A DNA stretch of 64,000 nt, from the NCBI RefSeq assembly GCF_900142535.1, contig NZ_FRBE01000005.1:1-64000 (forward strand). Reading direction: 5' to 3'. A program made the position numbers and the translations under genes. Shown here one piece after another: positions 8,241-17,011 of this stretch; position 1 is the first letter of the stretch, and each line of letters opens with the position of its first letter. The notes beneath the pieces were generated by a model. That model did not search any database and was not told the origin of the DNA. It saw only the letters and a program-made list of their open reading frames with translations. Origin of the DNA: Fibrobacter sp. UWEL (lineage in GTDB: Bacteria > Fibrobacterota > Fibrobacteria > Fibrobacterales > Fibrobacteraceae).

Positions 8241-9275
8241 ATGGCACGTATGCGCGTTCTCGTTTTGATGGGTGGTCCGTCCACCGAACATGATGTTTCT
8301 GTTGTCAGCGGCACTGGTGTTGTCCGCGCAATGAATCCCGACAAGTATAACATTCACCCGGTTCTCATCGACAAGGATGGCACCTGGCACTGGTCTTCCC
8401 GCGAACTGTCCCCCTACCAGAAGGACAACTTCAGCGTGAACTACTTCCGCGGTCTGGAAGGCACTGCAGCAAACACCAAGAAGAACCCGGCCCTCTCTGA
8501 ATTGCCGGACGCTGACATCGCATTCCTCGCTCTCCACGGCAAGTGGGGCGAAGACGGCCATGTGCAGGCTCTCCTCGAAAACTGGGGCATTCCCTACACC
8601 GGTTGCGGCCTCCTGGCTTCTGCCCTCGCCATGGACAAGATCAAGTCCAAGGAAATCTACCGCGCCAACGGCATTCCTACCCCGCCCTACCGCGTGGTAT
8701 TCAAGCACGAATTTACAGGCGATGTTCTGGTGAACGTTGCCGACGAACTGGGCTTCCCGCTCGTCATCAAGGACCCGCTGGGCGGTTCCTCCATCGGTAT
8801 CGGCATCGCCAAGGATATGGACGAAGCCGGCAAGATTGTTCAGGACCTTTACAAGGACACCAACCGCTTGCTGTTCGAAAAGTTCATTGCAGGTGGCGAA
8901 GCTAGCTGCGGCTACATCGAAGGCGAAAAGCCCCTGCCGCCGACCGAAATGCGCATGACCACCCGCGAATACTTTGACTACGAAGCCAAGTACAATGGCG
9001 AATGTAAGGAAGTGACCCCCGCAGAATTTACTCCGGAACTGACCGAACGTATTCAGGAACTGGTGAAGAAGGCTCACTACGCTCTGGGCGGTGCAGGCTA
9101 CAGCCGTACCGACGTCCGTATCACTAAGGACGGCGAACTGTTCGCTATCGAAACCAACACCCTGCCCGGCATGACTCCCACCAGCCTCTTGCCCCAGCAG
9201 GCTGCTTGCAACGGCATTACCTACAGCCAGCTCATCGATATGATCATCGAAAAGAGCCTGTACATCAAGAGATAA
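8241..9275 (+). CDS. ddl: D-alanine--D-alanine ligase
   Basis: It joins two D-alanines with ATP to make the dipeptide end of the peptidoglycan stem. The 344-residue ATP-grasp enzyme has the N-terminal GGPSTEHDVSVVSG motif, the Gly-rich ATP loop KDPLGGSSIGI, and a C-terminal segment (EINTLPGMTP-like, here ETNTLPGMTP) with metal and product ligands. The usual EVN/EIN is ETN here. The length is normal. The ATG follows a GAGG ribosome-binding site. It stands alone, transcribed away from the SDR gene and followed by a REP-like element. Confidence 0.95.
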   Translation: MARMRVLVLMGGPSTEHDVSVVSGTGVVRAMNPDKYNIHPVLIDKDGTWHWSSRELSPYQKDNFSVNYFRGLEGTAANTKKNPALSELPDADIAFLALHGKWGEDGHVQALLENWGIPYTGCGLLASALAMDKIKSKEIYRANGIPTPPYRVVFKHEFTGDVLVNVADELGFPLVIKDPLGGSSIGIGIAKDMDEAGKIVQDLYKDTNRLLFEKFIAGGEASCGYIEGEKPLPPTEMRMTTREYFDYEAKYNGECKEVTPAEFTPELTERIQELVKKAHYALGGAGYSRTDVRITKDGELFAIETNTLPGMTPTSLLPQQAACNGITYSQLIDMIIEKSLYIKR

Positions 9276-9284
9276 ACCTTACGT

Positions 9285-9310
9285 GTCATCCCCGGCTTGA
9301 CCGGGGATCT
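9285..9310 (+). repeat. REP-like element, GTCATCCCCGGC type
   Basis: A short element, GTCATCCCCGGCTTGACCGG followed by GGATCT, that forms a CCCCGG/CCGGGG hairpin. It lies between ddl and tsaB and ends 9 bases before the tsaB ATG. An open frame runs through it from 9206, so automatic start calling could extend tsaB upstream across the repeat. Confidence 0.75.
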
Positions 9311-9319
9311 AGCATAAAG

Positions 9320-9976
9320 ATGAACTTAGACTTATTTGTAGATACTTCCCGCAAGGGGATTTCCATGGGATTGTCCGACAGTGTTTCTGGCTTGTACCAG
9401 GAAACTGTGGACGTTACCGCCCGTGGCGAAACCGCATCCGCCCTTCTCGACGAGCTGTTGACCCGCGTAGACGCCAAGCTGGATGACATCAAGCGAGTTC
9501 TTGTTACCGTTGGTCCCGGCTCCTTTAGCGGTCTCCGTACCGGTGTAGCTTTCTGCCAGGGCTTATGCTTTAGCGGCAAGCGCGAACTTTTTGGAGTCAG
9601 CACTCTTCAAGCGCTAGAATGTTTCGGTACTGCAGAATCCGCAAGTAAGGAAAGCGTTGCCGTAGTGATCCGCGCACGTCCTGGTTACTGGTACTTGCGT
9701 CAGACCGTCAACGGCAAGGCAGATGAAAGCTTTATTGAAACCGCAGAAGTAGTGGAACGTCTGAAGGCTGCAGCAGACCTGAAGGTTGTAGTGGTGGATG
9801 AACCCGCCACCGCAGATGAAACCCTGAAGGTTCTCTTTGAAGAACTGAAGGTGAAACAAGTCCTGGACGCAGGCAAACCCCTTAACTTGTGGGCACCGCT
9901 GTTCACCTCCGAACAGGCAAGCCTCATTCAGGAAGCCAACTACATTCAGCCGTCCTATTTTGAGAAGTTGAAGTAA
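9320..9976 (+). CDS. tsaB: tRNA threonylcarbamoyladenosine biosynthesis protein TsaB
   Basis: TsaB is the non-catalytic partner of TsaD in making the universal t6A base at position 37 of ANN-decoding tRNAs. The protein begins with the ASKHA-fold motif (DTSRKGISMGL) and has the family signature GPGSFSGLRTGVAF. About 218 residues is typical. I chose the ATG at 9320 because the open frame upstream runs through a REP-like repeat and the end of ddl. It is followed 15 bases later by a RimI-type acetyltransferase, a common pairing of ribosome and tRNA modification genes. Confidence 0.92.
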   Translation: MNLDLFVDTSRKGISMGLSDSVSGLYQETVDVTARGETASALLDELLTRVDAKLDDIKRVLVTVGPGSFSGLRTGVAFCQGLCFSGKRELFGVSTLQALECFGTAESASKESVAVVIRARPGYWYLRQTVNGKADESFIETAEVVERLKAAADLKVVVVDEPATADETLKVLFEELKVKQVLDAGKPLNLWAPLFTSEQASLIQEANYIQPSYFEKLK

Positions 9977-9991
9977 CCGCCCGAGAGTAGA

Positions 9992-10444
9992 ATGCCTATT
10001 CGCAAAATGGAAATTGCAGACATTCCCGCAGTTCTTGCAATTCAGGAAGAACTGCAGTTTCAGGAATGGAACGAAAAGCAGTTTACCAGCGAGATCAAGG
10101 CAACCTACGCCGCCTGTTTCGTCTACGAAAGTGAAGCAACAGCCAGCGAAGCCCCTAAGGAAATCTTGGGTTATTCCATCTTCCACATCATGGGTCCCGA
10201 CTCAGAACTGCTAAGCATCGCCACACGCAGTAACCAACAGCAAAAAGGCATTGGACAACAACTGCTTGACGCAGGCTTTGCTCTGCTGGACTTTGCAGGC
10301 GGGGACTGCTGCTTTCTGGAAGTCCGTGAAGGAAACGCAAAGGCCAGACGCTTCTACGAAAAGAACAAGTTCAAGATTTACAGCACCCGCAAGAAATATT
10401 ATTCCGATGGCGAAGACGCCGTTCTTTACAAGACGGAACCTTAA
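9992..10444 (+). CDS. rimI: GNAT N-acetyltransferase, RimI-like
   Basis: A 150-residue GNAT protein. RimI acetylates the N-terminal alanine of ribosomal protein S18. The fold shows beta-4 ending in LSIATRSNQQQKGIGQQLL, where QxxGIG is the acetyl-CoA pyrophosphate loop, then LEVREGNAKARRFYEK. The last stretch matches the LEVRxSNxxAxxLYxxxGF motif of the RimI family. Its place directly after tsaB supports the call. Other GNAT substrates cannot be excluded. Confidence 0.82.
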   Translation: MPIRKMEIADIPAVLAIQEELQFQEWNEKQFTSEIKATYAACFVYESEATASEAPKEILGYSIFHIMGPDSELLSIATRSNQQQKGIGQQLLDAGFALLDFAGGDCCFLEVREGNAKARRFYEKNKFKIYSTRKKYYSDGEDAVLYKTEP

Positions 10445-10461
10445 ACGATCCGGAGATTTAC

Positions 10462-11385
10462 GTGTCCAAAGTTCTCAGTAAAAAGCAAATTCGTGCAAGA
10501 CGTCTTGCCCAAAGCATCGCTGCAGCAATTGCAGTTCTCGCCATCATCGTTTTTTACTTGATCATGACACAAAGCGGTCACTGGCTTGTGGACGACGACG
10601 AATTCGAACACGCCAAGTGGGTTGCCATCCTGGATGGGCAATCCGCAGACTTGGAACGTACGGATTTTGCCGCCAACCTCTTTGCCAATGGGAAGGTAGA
10701 CTCAGTCTTGATTCTGGGACGTCGCTGTCTGCGCAATCGAAACAACGCTGAATTCTACGCCGACGAATTTATGCAGCAGGGAGCCTTCGACAGTACCGCT
10801 GTATTCCTGGCACCTCACGATGATGCATCCACCATCGGCGAAGCATACACGATTATTCCCTGGCTCAAGAAGCATAAGGCAGATACAGTCCTATTGCTCA
10901 CCAGCGCTCCCGCCACCCATCGAGTCAAGAGGATTTTCGAAACTCTCTCCGGCGAAACGCCAGTATACAAGACTGTAGACATTCATCACTATCAGTTTAC
11001 TGCAGATAGCTGGTATTCCAATCGCGAGTCCCGCAAAAACTGGCTTCGCGAATGGCTGGCCACCGCAGCATCATTCATTGACCTGTGGCCTGCAGGCGAA
11101 TTGACCGCAGGCGATTCCGCCTATTACAAGCCTATCGTCTCCCTGAAGGAATACGAACAGCGCAAGAATCCCGTAGTCAATCTCCAATCCTTGATTCCCA
11201 AGGTTCAGGAAAAAATCAAGACTACACTATCTGCAGACACCTCTGCAACTGACACCGCAAAGGTCAACACAGAAAAGCTAGACAAGGAAAAAACGGAACC
11301 CGCCAAGGATTCCGTAAAAACCGATTCCAAGAAAGAATCCGATAAGAAGGATTCAACAAAGAAAGAATCTTCAGCTAAGAAGTAG
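10462..11385 (+). CDS. Membrane-anchored DUF218/YdcF-like protein with a charged C-terminal tail
   Basis: A 307-residue protein starting at GTG 10462 after a CGGAG ribosome-binding site. One transmembrane segment (about residues 18-36) is followed by an extracytoplasmic domain. The domain shows DASTIGEAYTI and VLLLTSAPATHRVKRIFE, similar in order to the DUF218 (SanA/ElyC/YdcF) pattern, in which a TxEA segment is followed by a T-S-x-x-H-x-x-R segment. The last 60 residues are rich in Lys, Asp, Ser and Thr and are likely disordered. Members are linked to envelope integrity, but the biochemical role is unclear. It overlaps the convergent GH9 gene by 15 bases. Confidence 0.6.
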   Translation: MSKVLSKKQIRARRLAQSIAAAIAVLAIIVFYLIMTQSGHWLVDDDEFEHAKWVAILDGQSADLERTDFAANLFANGKVDSVLILGRRCLRNRNNAEFYADEFMQQGAFDSTAVFLAPHDDASTIGEAYTIIPWLKKHKADTVLLLTSAPATHRVKRIFETLSGETPVYKTVDIHHYQFTADSWYSNRESRKNWLREWLATAASFIDLWPAGELTAGDSAYYKPIVSLKEYEQRKNPVVNLQSLIPKVQEKIKTTLSADTSATDTAKVNTEKLDKEKTEPAKDSVKTDSKKESDKKDSTKKESSAKK

Positions 11386-13026
11386 CAGCACCGCCGTCAG
11401 CGGAGAACTCCAGTTGATGGCAATCTCATTGCTCGCAAAAGAACAACGTTCATCCGTATAGGACAAACCCGGCAAATCGCTGGGATAATGGGGCGCGCGA
11501 TGACCGTCCTGTCGATCCGCATTGATACCGCCTACCACAAGGCCTGGGATCGGTTCTTCCACTCCATCTGAATGGCTCAGACGATGATGGGGATGCATGG
11601 GTGAACTCCAGGCCGCACCAGTGACAAAGCAAGTATTTACCGGATTGCGTCCATACACGAAGTGCATCATTTCAAGACTAGCCGATCTTAACACATCATC
11701 CTTTTTCCACTGGTTCACTATCAGCAAAGTCAAGGCATGATTGGCAATTTCGCCATTGCTTCCCCAAATAAACTTGCGGATCGAAAGTCCATAGGCGTCT
11801 TCGTTTTGTTTCTTCAGAATTTCACCTGCAACGCCATCCAGCATCCATTGGGCACGCTGTTGCAGTTCGCGATCGTATTCCTGCAAGGCAAGCAAAGCCC
11901 ACCCCATGTTCTGGGTATCGCGCCAGTCCATTCCAAAGAAAGCCGGATTTTTATCCATATCCGCAGGCAACATCTTGCGGACTTCGCCACAGAGGGAATC
12001 GTCACAACGTCCTGCAGCATTTAAGGCACAGAACAAGGCCGCACGAGTCCAGAAGAATTCGTCATCGTAATGTTCATCGCCATAGCCGCCGCTTCCTTCC
12101 GTATTGCGAGGCCACCCTACCGCGGGATTTTCAACGGCCCAGCCATAGGCCCTGATGGCGGCGTCCAGACAGCAATCTGCAAAAGCCCTATCATCCTTAC
12201 GGAAAACGCAAGAAGCCTGCGCCACTGCGCCAGCAAAATTCAAGGTGGATGTGGTGGACTTTCCCAGCACCAAGCGCTTTTGCAGCATGTCAGAATCATG
12301 AGGCGAAATAAAGCCATCCCAACGTTCCGGAGTTACCTTAAAGAAAACGCCGCCGTCAAGATACTGCATACGCAGGAAAAATTCCAGTTCAAATCGGGTT
12401 TCTTCTTTAAGGCTATAGGGCAAATCAAATGTTCCACCCACATTCACCGCAGCTGCATCAGGTGCCATCTGGCACGCCAGCAAAAGAGTCCCTACGGAAA
12501 TGCCTCCATTCACGATGTACTTGCCATAGTCGCCAGCATCATACCAACCGCCATGAGCATTCCAGGAGCCGTCTCGCTCCATCATGGGATGAAATCCAAT
12601 GTTGTCATCCAAATGGGCCGCAGGACGGGCCCAGGGCCCCGCAAATTCCGCCTTAAGTTCCACGCCGGAACGCTGGTAGAAGAAGGATTTGATATTCGCT
12701 TTGGCCTGGGCGAGAATCCAGCTGTTTGAGATTTCAAACCGTTCCGTCTTAAACTGGGAACCGTCCTTCCCCACAACCATAATGCGATACGAACCCGGTT
12801 CTTTCACAGCAGAAAAATCGCCGGTCCACAAGGTTTCTCCAGAGTAATCGCAAATGCCCTTATGTCCAAAGGAGCCTTCCCTCAGGGAGCCTTCAAAAAC
12901 AACCTTTCCCTGTTCGTCTAGAATGCTAAAAGAACCTTTGCAGGGAAATGCATTCACATCCACAAAAAAGGTTTTAGAAGCCTCGGGCGTATACCCCAAA
13001 TGATTGTAGCGAACAGGATAATTCAT
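11371..13026 (-). CDS. Glycoside hydrolase family 9 (endoglucanase/cellobiase type), no signal peptide
   Basis: GH9 enzymes cleave beta-1,4-glucans with inversion. The 551-residue protein has an N-terminal Ig-like CelD_N domain (about 1-95) and an (alpha/alpha)6 catalytic domain. WYDAGDYGKY (161-170) carries the base-side aspartates Asp163 and Asp166. HHRLSH holds the conserved histidine, and NEIAINW near the end carries the acid Glu534. Remarkably, the protein begins directly with the Ig-like domain and has no signal peptide. This suggests an intracellular enzyme acting on imported cello-oligosaccharides. A TATTCT box ends 6 bases before the ATG, although an AGGAT that could serve as a weak ribosome-binding site lies in between. 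Confidence 0.93.
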   Translation of the reverse strand: MNYPVRYNHLGYTPEASKTFFVDVNAFPCKGSFSILDEQGKVVFEGSLREGSFGHKGICDYSGETLWTGDFSAVKEPGSYRIMVVGKDGSQFKTERFEISNSWILAQAKANIKSFFYQRSGVELKAEFAGPWARPAAHLDDNIGFHPMMERDGSWNAHGGWYDAGDYGKYIVNGGISVGTLLLACQMAPDAAAVNVGGTFDLPYSLKEETRFELEFFLRMQYLDGGVFFKVTPERWDGFISPHDSDMLQKRLVLGKSTTSTLNFAGAVAQASCVFRKDDRAFADCCLDAAIRAYGWAVENPAVGWPRNTEGSGGYGDEHYDDEFFWTRAALFCALNAAGRCDDSLCGEVRKMLPADMDKNPAFFGMDWRDTQNMGWALLALQEYDRELQQRAQWMLDGVAGEILKKQNEDAYGLSIRKFIWGSNGEIANHALTLLIVNQWKKDDVLRSASLEMMHFVYGRNPVNTCFVTGAAWSSPMHPHHRLSHSDGVEEPIPGLVVGGINADRQDGHRAPHYPSDLPGLSYTDERCSFASNEIAINWSSPLTAVLLLLS

Positions 13027-13042
13027 ATCCTAAGAATACATT

Positions 13043-13071
13043 TTAAGGAGCCCGCCAGGCAGACTCCTTAA
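13043..13071 (-). terminator. Hairpin between nfo and the GH9 gene
   Basis: An 8-base-pair perfect stem, TTAAGGAG with CTCCTTAA, encloses a small GCC/GGC stem. It follows the end of nfo on the minus strand. No clear T-run follows, so termination is uncertain and it may be an mRNA-processing or stabilising hairpin. Confidence 0.4.
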
Positions 13072-13083
13072 GCAAATAAACGT

Positions 13084-13917
13084 TTACCGCAAGAACCGCG
13101 ACCGCATCAACTTAATCTCAGCGGCATATCCCGGCAGCTCATTGGGAGTTTCCAAAAAGAACGGCAAATCCCGCAATGACTTATGGTTCACCACCCTTAC
13201 CAACGCGTCCAACCCAATGAAACCGCCTCCAATGACCTCATGACGGTCCTTGTGGCTGCCCATAGGGTTCTTGCTATCATTCAGGTGAATCGCCTTCAGT
13301 TTATTCAAGCCGATGACCTTGTCGAACTGTTCCAGCACATCGTCCAGATGGTCCACAATATCGTAGCCACCGTCAAAAACATGACAAGTATCCATGCAAA
13401 CGCCCATCTTATCCTTCAATTCCACTCGGTCCAAAATAGCACGAATTTCCTCGAAGTTGCGTCCCACCTCAGAGCCTTTTCCCGCCATGGTTTCCAGCAG
13501 GACGGTCGTCTTCTGGGTCGGTTTCAGCAGGCGATTCAGCATGGAAGAAATGAACTCGATGCCCACTTCAGGACCTTGCTTCACATGGCTACCCGGGTGA
13601 AAGTTATACATGGCCTCCGCAAAATGATCCATACGGAAAATATCATCCGCCATCACATCTTCCGCAAACTGACGCAGGCCCGGATCTGCGGCGCAGGCGT
13701 TCAACGTATAGGGAGCGTGAGCCAGGATAGGAGCGAAGTTGTTCGCCTCCATCAGTTCAGAAAGCTTCGCGGCGTCATTCTTGTCGAAGGGTTTTGCCGC
13801 CCCACCACGAGGGTTTCGGGTAAAGAACTGGAAAGTATCCGCACCAATAGAAAGGGCGGTTTTACCCATAGCGAGAAAACCGTCCGTCGAAGATAAGTGA
13901 CAACCAATATGTAGCAT
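13084..13917 (-). CDS. nfo: Endonuclease IV (AP endonuclease)
   Basis: It cuts DNA on the 5' side of abasic sites in base-excision repair. The 277-residue TIM-barrel protein starts with [10 protein letters not shown]. It shows the metal-binding blocks [28 protein letters not shown], the HEVIGGG segment and FFLETP. These match the three-zinc site of the Nfo family. The ATG lies immediately after the stop codon of the upstream outer-membrane protein gene (1-base gap), so translation of the two is probably coupled even though their roles are unrelated. Confidence 0.94.
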   Translation of the reverse strand: MLHIGCHLSSTDGFLAMGKTALSIGADTFQFFTRNPRGGAAKPFDKNDAAKLSELMEANNFAPILAHAPYTLNACAADPGLRQFAEDVMADDIFRMDHFAEAMYNFHPGSHVKQGPEVGIEFISSMLNRLLKPTQKTTVLLETMAGKGSEVGRNFEEIRAILDRVELKDKMGVCMDTCHVFDGGYDIVDHLDDVLEQFDKVIGLNKLKAIHLNDSKNPMGSHKDRHEVIGGGFIGLDALVRVVNHKSLRDLPFFLETPNELPGYAAEIKLMRSRFLR

Positions 13918-13918
13918 A

Positions 13919-16900
13919 CTAGAAGGAATAATTCAGAGAGAGGATGAAATAGAGGTCCTTGTACTGGTCAGGACGATTGTCCGGTCTGTAGTCCATTACA
14001 GTACCCACCGTCCAGTCCGTAAAGAGTGTTGCGGTATGATGCACGCGCAAAGCAACAGAACCAGTAATATCAATTTCCATTTCATCTTCATCCTCACCCT
14101 CATCAGAACGATTCATAATATTCTGACGGAAAGATCCATTCAGGGTCATTTCCATAAAGTCCTTCACCAGCGGGAAAGACAGATTATCAGAAATATTCCA
14201 TTCGAATTCCGTCATGTCATCGCGATTATAAATCTTGTAGCGAGGCATGAAGCTAATGGTATTACGCACATTCTCCAAGGTCGTTGTCAAGGAAATCGGA
14301 TAACGCTGTTCAAAGTAATCACCACCATGGAAGTAGTAACCCAGAATGCCATAGGTTTCGTCGGAGAAGTTAAAGCCATCCAGCAAGTCATCATCACCGA
14401 ATTCAGACAAGTCCGTACGATAGACCCATACGCCACCAACCTTCAAGATGTTCTTGGGGAACTTGTAAGTCACGCCCAATTCCACAGTATGCTTCAGCAG
14501 CTTTTCTTCGAACATGGAGGCCAGATAGTCTTCATCTTGCAAGGCCTGGTATTTAGCCCATCTAGCAGAGTCAAGCTTGATGGTGTCGCCATTAGCCTCA
14601 AAGGAAACATTAGCCTTCCCAGAACGAGGGCTGAACCAGCTATCGTCATAAATACCAGATGCGGCTTCGTAGTTAGCGTGAAGTCTCAAGGAAGTGCTAC
14701 GAGTACGATAGTTAAAGCCATACTTCACAAACAGGGCCAGATTGTCCATGATCTTGAATTCGTTACTCAAGTAACCATCATGAATATAGAGAGTACGGTT
14801 TTCCTTCTGGCTATGAGTTTCCAGCCACTTGTCGTCAGCGCCAGACAGGCCCCACTTATCGCCTTCACCCAAGCCAAAGATATTATAGCCGTTTCCACCA
14901 TCGTAGGCATTTTCAACATTGATGTCGTAACCGAAATTCAGTTTCCAGAAATCGGTAAATCGATGCTTCAGGTTACCACCATACAAGCGGGTATTCTGGA
15001 GCTGGTCCGCAGAGCCTGCACTATAATAACCGGCGCCCACATACTTGAAGTAACCTTCCACAAAGGTATTCTCGTTGGACCATTCAAAGGACCCCGCCAT
15101 AGCCCAGTTTCTGTGATCCCAGAATTCGCCATGAGAAGGACGTACTTCCGTAGTCTTGTAATCTCTTACGGTAGATTTTGCCAGCGCGAGAAGTTCACTC
15201 AGTTTCTTCCTCATGTCGGAAACCGTCATCATGGAATTGTCCCCAAAGATGGTTTCCAATTCAGCCTGGCTCAAGGAATAAACAGCTGAGGGATTTTTCA
15301 TCAGGCGATTCAACAAGCTGAAATTAGATACATCAAGACCTTCAGCTTCAAACACACTGTTCATTGCTCGGATGGCTGCGGCATTAGCAGTATCAGCAAC
15401 GCCAATAGCCACCTGGCCATTCAGCTTGATATCGCCCGGATACATGAGCCAATTACCTTCAGCAAACAAGGTTCTAGAAGTCAGAACAGGAGTGGAGGTA
15501 TTCGCATTTTCAGTCATACCATCTCTCAGGAAGGGATCTTCTAGATAGTCCTTACTCCCTACAAAACCTAAGGCTCCATCAAAACGGCGATGCATATTCC
15601 AGAGAACCTTAGCACCAAGAACCATCTTCTGGGCGACAGCCTCACCATCATCGATATATTCGTTATAAATGTCGCGATCCTTAGTGCCCACCACCTTGGG
15701 AGCCTGAACTTCGCCACCAAAGGCAGTAACTTCAAACATAGGCATCTTGGCCGCATTCTTGAAAAGCTGAAGTTCATAAGAAGCGCCCAGCATGCTAACG
15801 CCAGCCATGGCAAGATCATCACTACTGACAAACTGATGGCCAAGAACCATTTTCTGGAAATCATCAGAATAGGAAGCCAAGAAGGAATGAACGTTAAAGT
15901 TGTTCCACTTGTCGCTGGAAATGTCAGAGGCGATTTCAAAGGTGCGGCCATCGTCAGATTCCATCACCACGTCTGCAATCCAGTTTGCAAAAAGACCCGG
16001 AGTCTGGAAATAATTCTTGAAGTGATCTCCATGATAAATGGTATCCTCGCCCACAATCATATCTGCATGATAGTTGCGGTAAGTAAGGACTTCATGGTAA
16101 CCCAAGTCAAGGATTACATTGCCAGAAACCTTCCAGCCCGATTCAGAAGCAACTTCCGCTTCCATAGCGGTCAATTCACTTGCGTAGGAATTTTCAGGTT
16201 CCTCACCCAAGGTGGGTTCCAACATTGCCACATTTCTCAGAAGTCGACGGTCATTCTGACGGGTCACGGATTTCTTGAAAGCAGGATCGGGACGTTCAGC
16301 AGAAGCGAGACCAATCTTGTTGTCTTCCACCAGCAAGCCATTCTGCACAGTCTGATTTTCACCCTGAATAAAGACACCCACGTCATTCAGACGGATGTTC
16401 GTAGAGCGAATGTTCAAAGAGGAACTATCTGTAGCCAGCAAGCCAATGCGGTTCTTTTCCACTCTGGCGCCAGAAAGTTTCAGATTGGAGCCCTTGGATG
16501 CCCAGATACCCACATTGGAACTATTGAGCACGTCAATCCATTGCGCATTCACAAAGGCGTTCTTCACATGCAAGCCAATACGTGCAGGATTGTCAATGGT
16601 TACACCCATCATCTCAAAGGAACCATTTTCAACGGAGATACCGTACTCCGCATCCTTAATAATCAAATCCTGAACGTCAGCATTGTTATTCCCAGTTACG
16701 GAAACACCGTTCCAACGGGAATCCTTGGCCTTGAATACCACGGGGCTATTGGTCTGACCCATAATGGCCAGAGAGCCACCACGAATATCCAGGCCGGTCC
16801 CGGTTTCAAATTCCAGAACAGTACCCGCTTCAATGACAAGAGCCTTTCCCTTCGGGACAACAATCGTCTCCTTAACCAGGTAAGGAGAGGTTCCTTTTTT

Positions 16901-17011
16901 CAAAAAGCCACTTAAAATGCCACCTTTGACATATTCACTATCAACAGCAAAAGCACTCACATGGAGTGCCATTGCAAGTAGTGCTGTTACAGAAACAACT
17001 CTTAAAATCAT
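13919..17011 (-). CDS. Large outer-membrane protein: N-terminal beta-helix, C-terminal barrel
   Basis: A 1030-residue secreted protein. After a signal peptide (about 1-22) comes a right-handed parallel beta-helix of roughly 230 residues with short repeats of the form V-x-N-G/N, resembling NosD/PbH1 repeats. A long region of alternating strands rich in Tyr, Phe, Trp and Asn follows and ends in [12 protein letters not shown] terminal Phe of this kind is typical of proteins inserted by the BAM complex. It is translated together with the upstream FecR-domain gene (4-base ATGA overlap). I infer an outer-membrane barrel displaying, or closed by, a beta-helix. No named family recognised. Confidence 0.7.
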   Translation of the reverse strand: MILRVVSVTALLAMALHVSAFAVDSEYVKGGILSGFLKKGTSPYLVKETIVVPKGKALVIEAGTVLEFETGTGLDIRGGSLAIMGQTNSPVVFKAKDSRWNGVSVTGNNNADVQDLIIKDAEYGISVENGSFEMMGVTIDNPARIGLHVKNAFVNAQWIDVLNSSNVGIWASKGSNLKLSGARVEKNRIGLLATDSSSLNIRSTNIRLNDVGVFIQGENQTVQNGLLVEDNKIGLASAERPDPAFKKSVTRQNDRRLLRNVAMLEPTLGEEPENSYASELTAMEAEVASESGWKVSGNVILDLGYHEVLTYRNYHADMIVGEDTIYHGDHFKNYFQTPGLFANWIADVVMESDDGRTFEIASDISSDKWNNFNVHSFLASYSDDFQKMVLGHQFVSSDDLAMAGVSMLGASYELQLFKNAAKMPMFEVTAFGGEVQAPKVVGTKDRDIYNEYIDDGEAVAQKMVLGAKVLWNMHRRFDGALGFVGSKDYLEDPFLRDGMTENANTSTPVLTSRTLFAEGNWLMYPGDIKLNGQVAIGVADTANAAAIRAMNSVFEAEGLDVSNFSLLNRLMKNPSAVYSLSQAELETIFGDNSMMTVSDMRKKLSELLALAKSTVRDYKTTEVRPSHGEFWDHRNWAMAGSFEWSNENTFVEGYFKYVGAGYYSAGSADQLQNTRLYGGNLKHRFTDFWKLNFGYDINVENAYDGGNGYNIFGLGEGDKWGLSGADDKWLETHSQKENRTLYIHDGYLSNEFKIMDNLALFVKYGFNYRTRSTSLRLHANYEAASGIYDDSWFSPRSGKANVSFEANGDTIKLDSARWAKYQALQDEDYLASMFEEKLLKHTVELGVTYKFPKNILKVGGVWVYRTDLSEFGDDDLLDGFNFSDETYGILGYYFHGGDYFEQRYPISLTTTLENVRNTISFMPRYKIYNRDDMTEFEWNISDNLSFPLVKDFMEMTLNGSFRQNIMNRSDEGEDEDEMEIDITGSVALRVHHTATLFTDWTVGTVMDYRPDNRPDQYKDLYFILSLNYSF

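Noticed and set aside
9206-9319. Longer N-terminus of TsaB
   Set aside because: The frame runs through the end of ddl and a REP-like repeat; TsaB proteins begin at the DTS motif close to the ATG at 9320.
13183-16915. Plus-strand frames of 237-441 codons over nfo and the outer-membrane protein gene
   Set aside because: Antisense to well-supported genes, with His/Arg-rich composition typical of reverse-strand translations.
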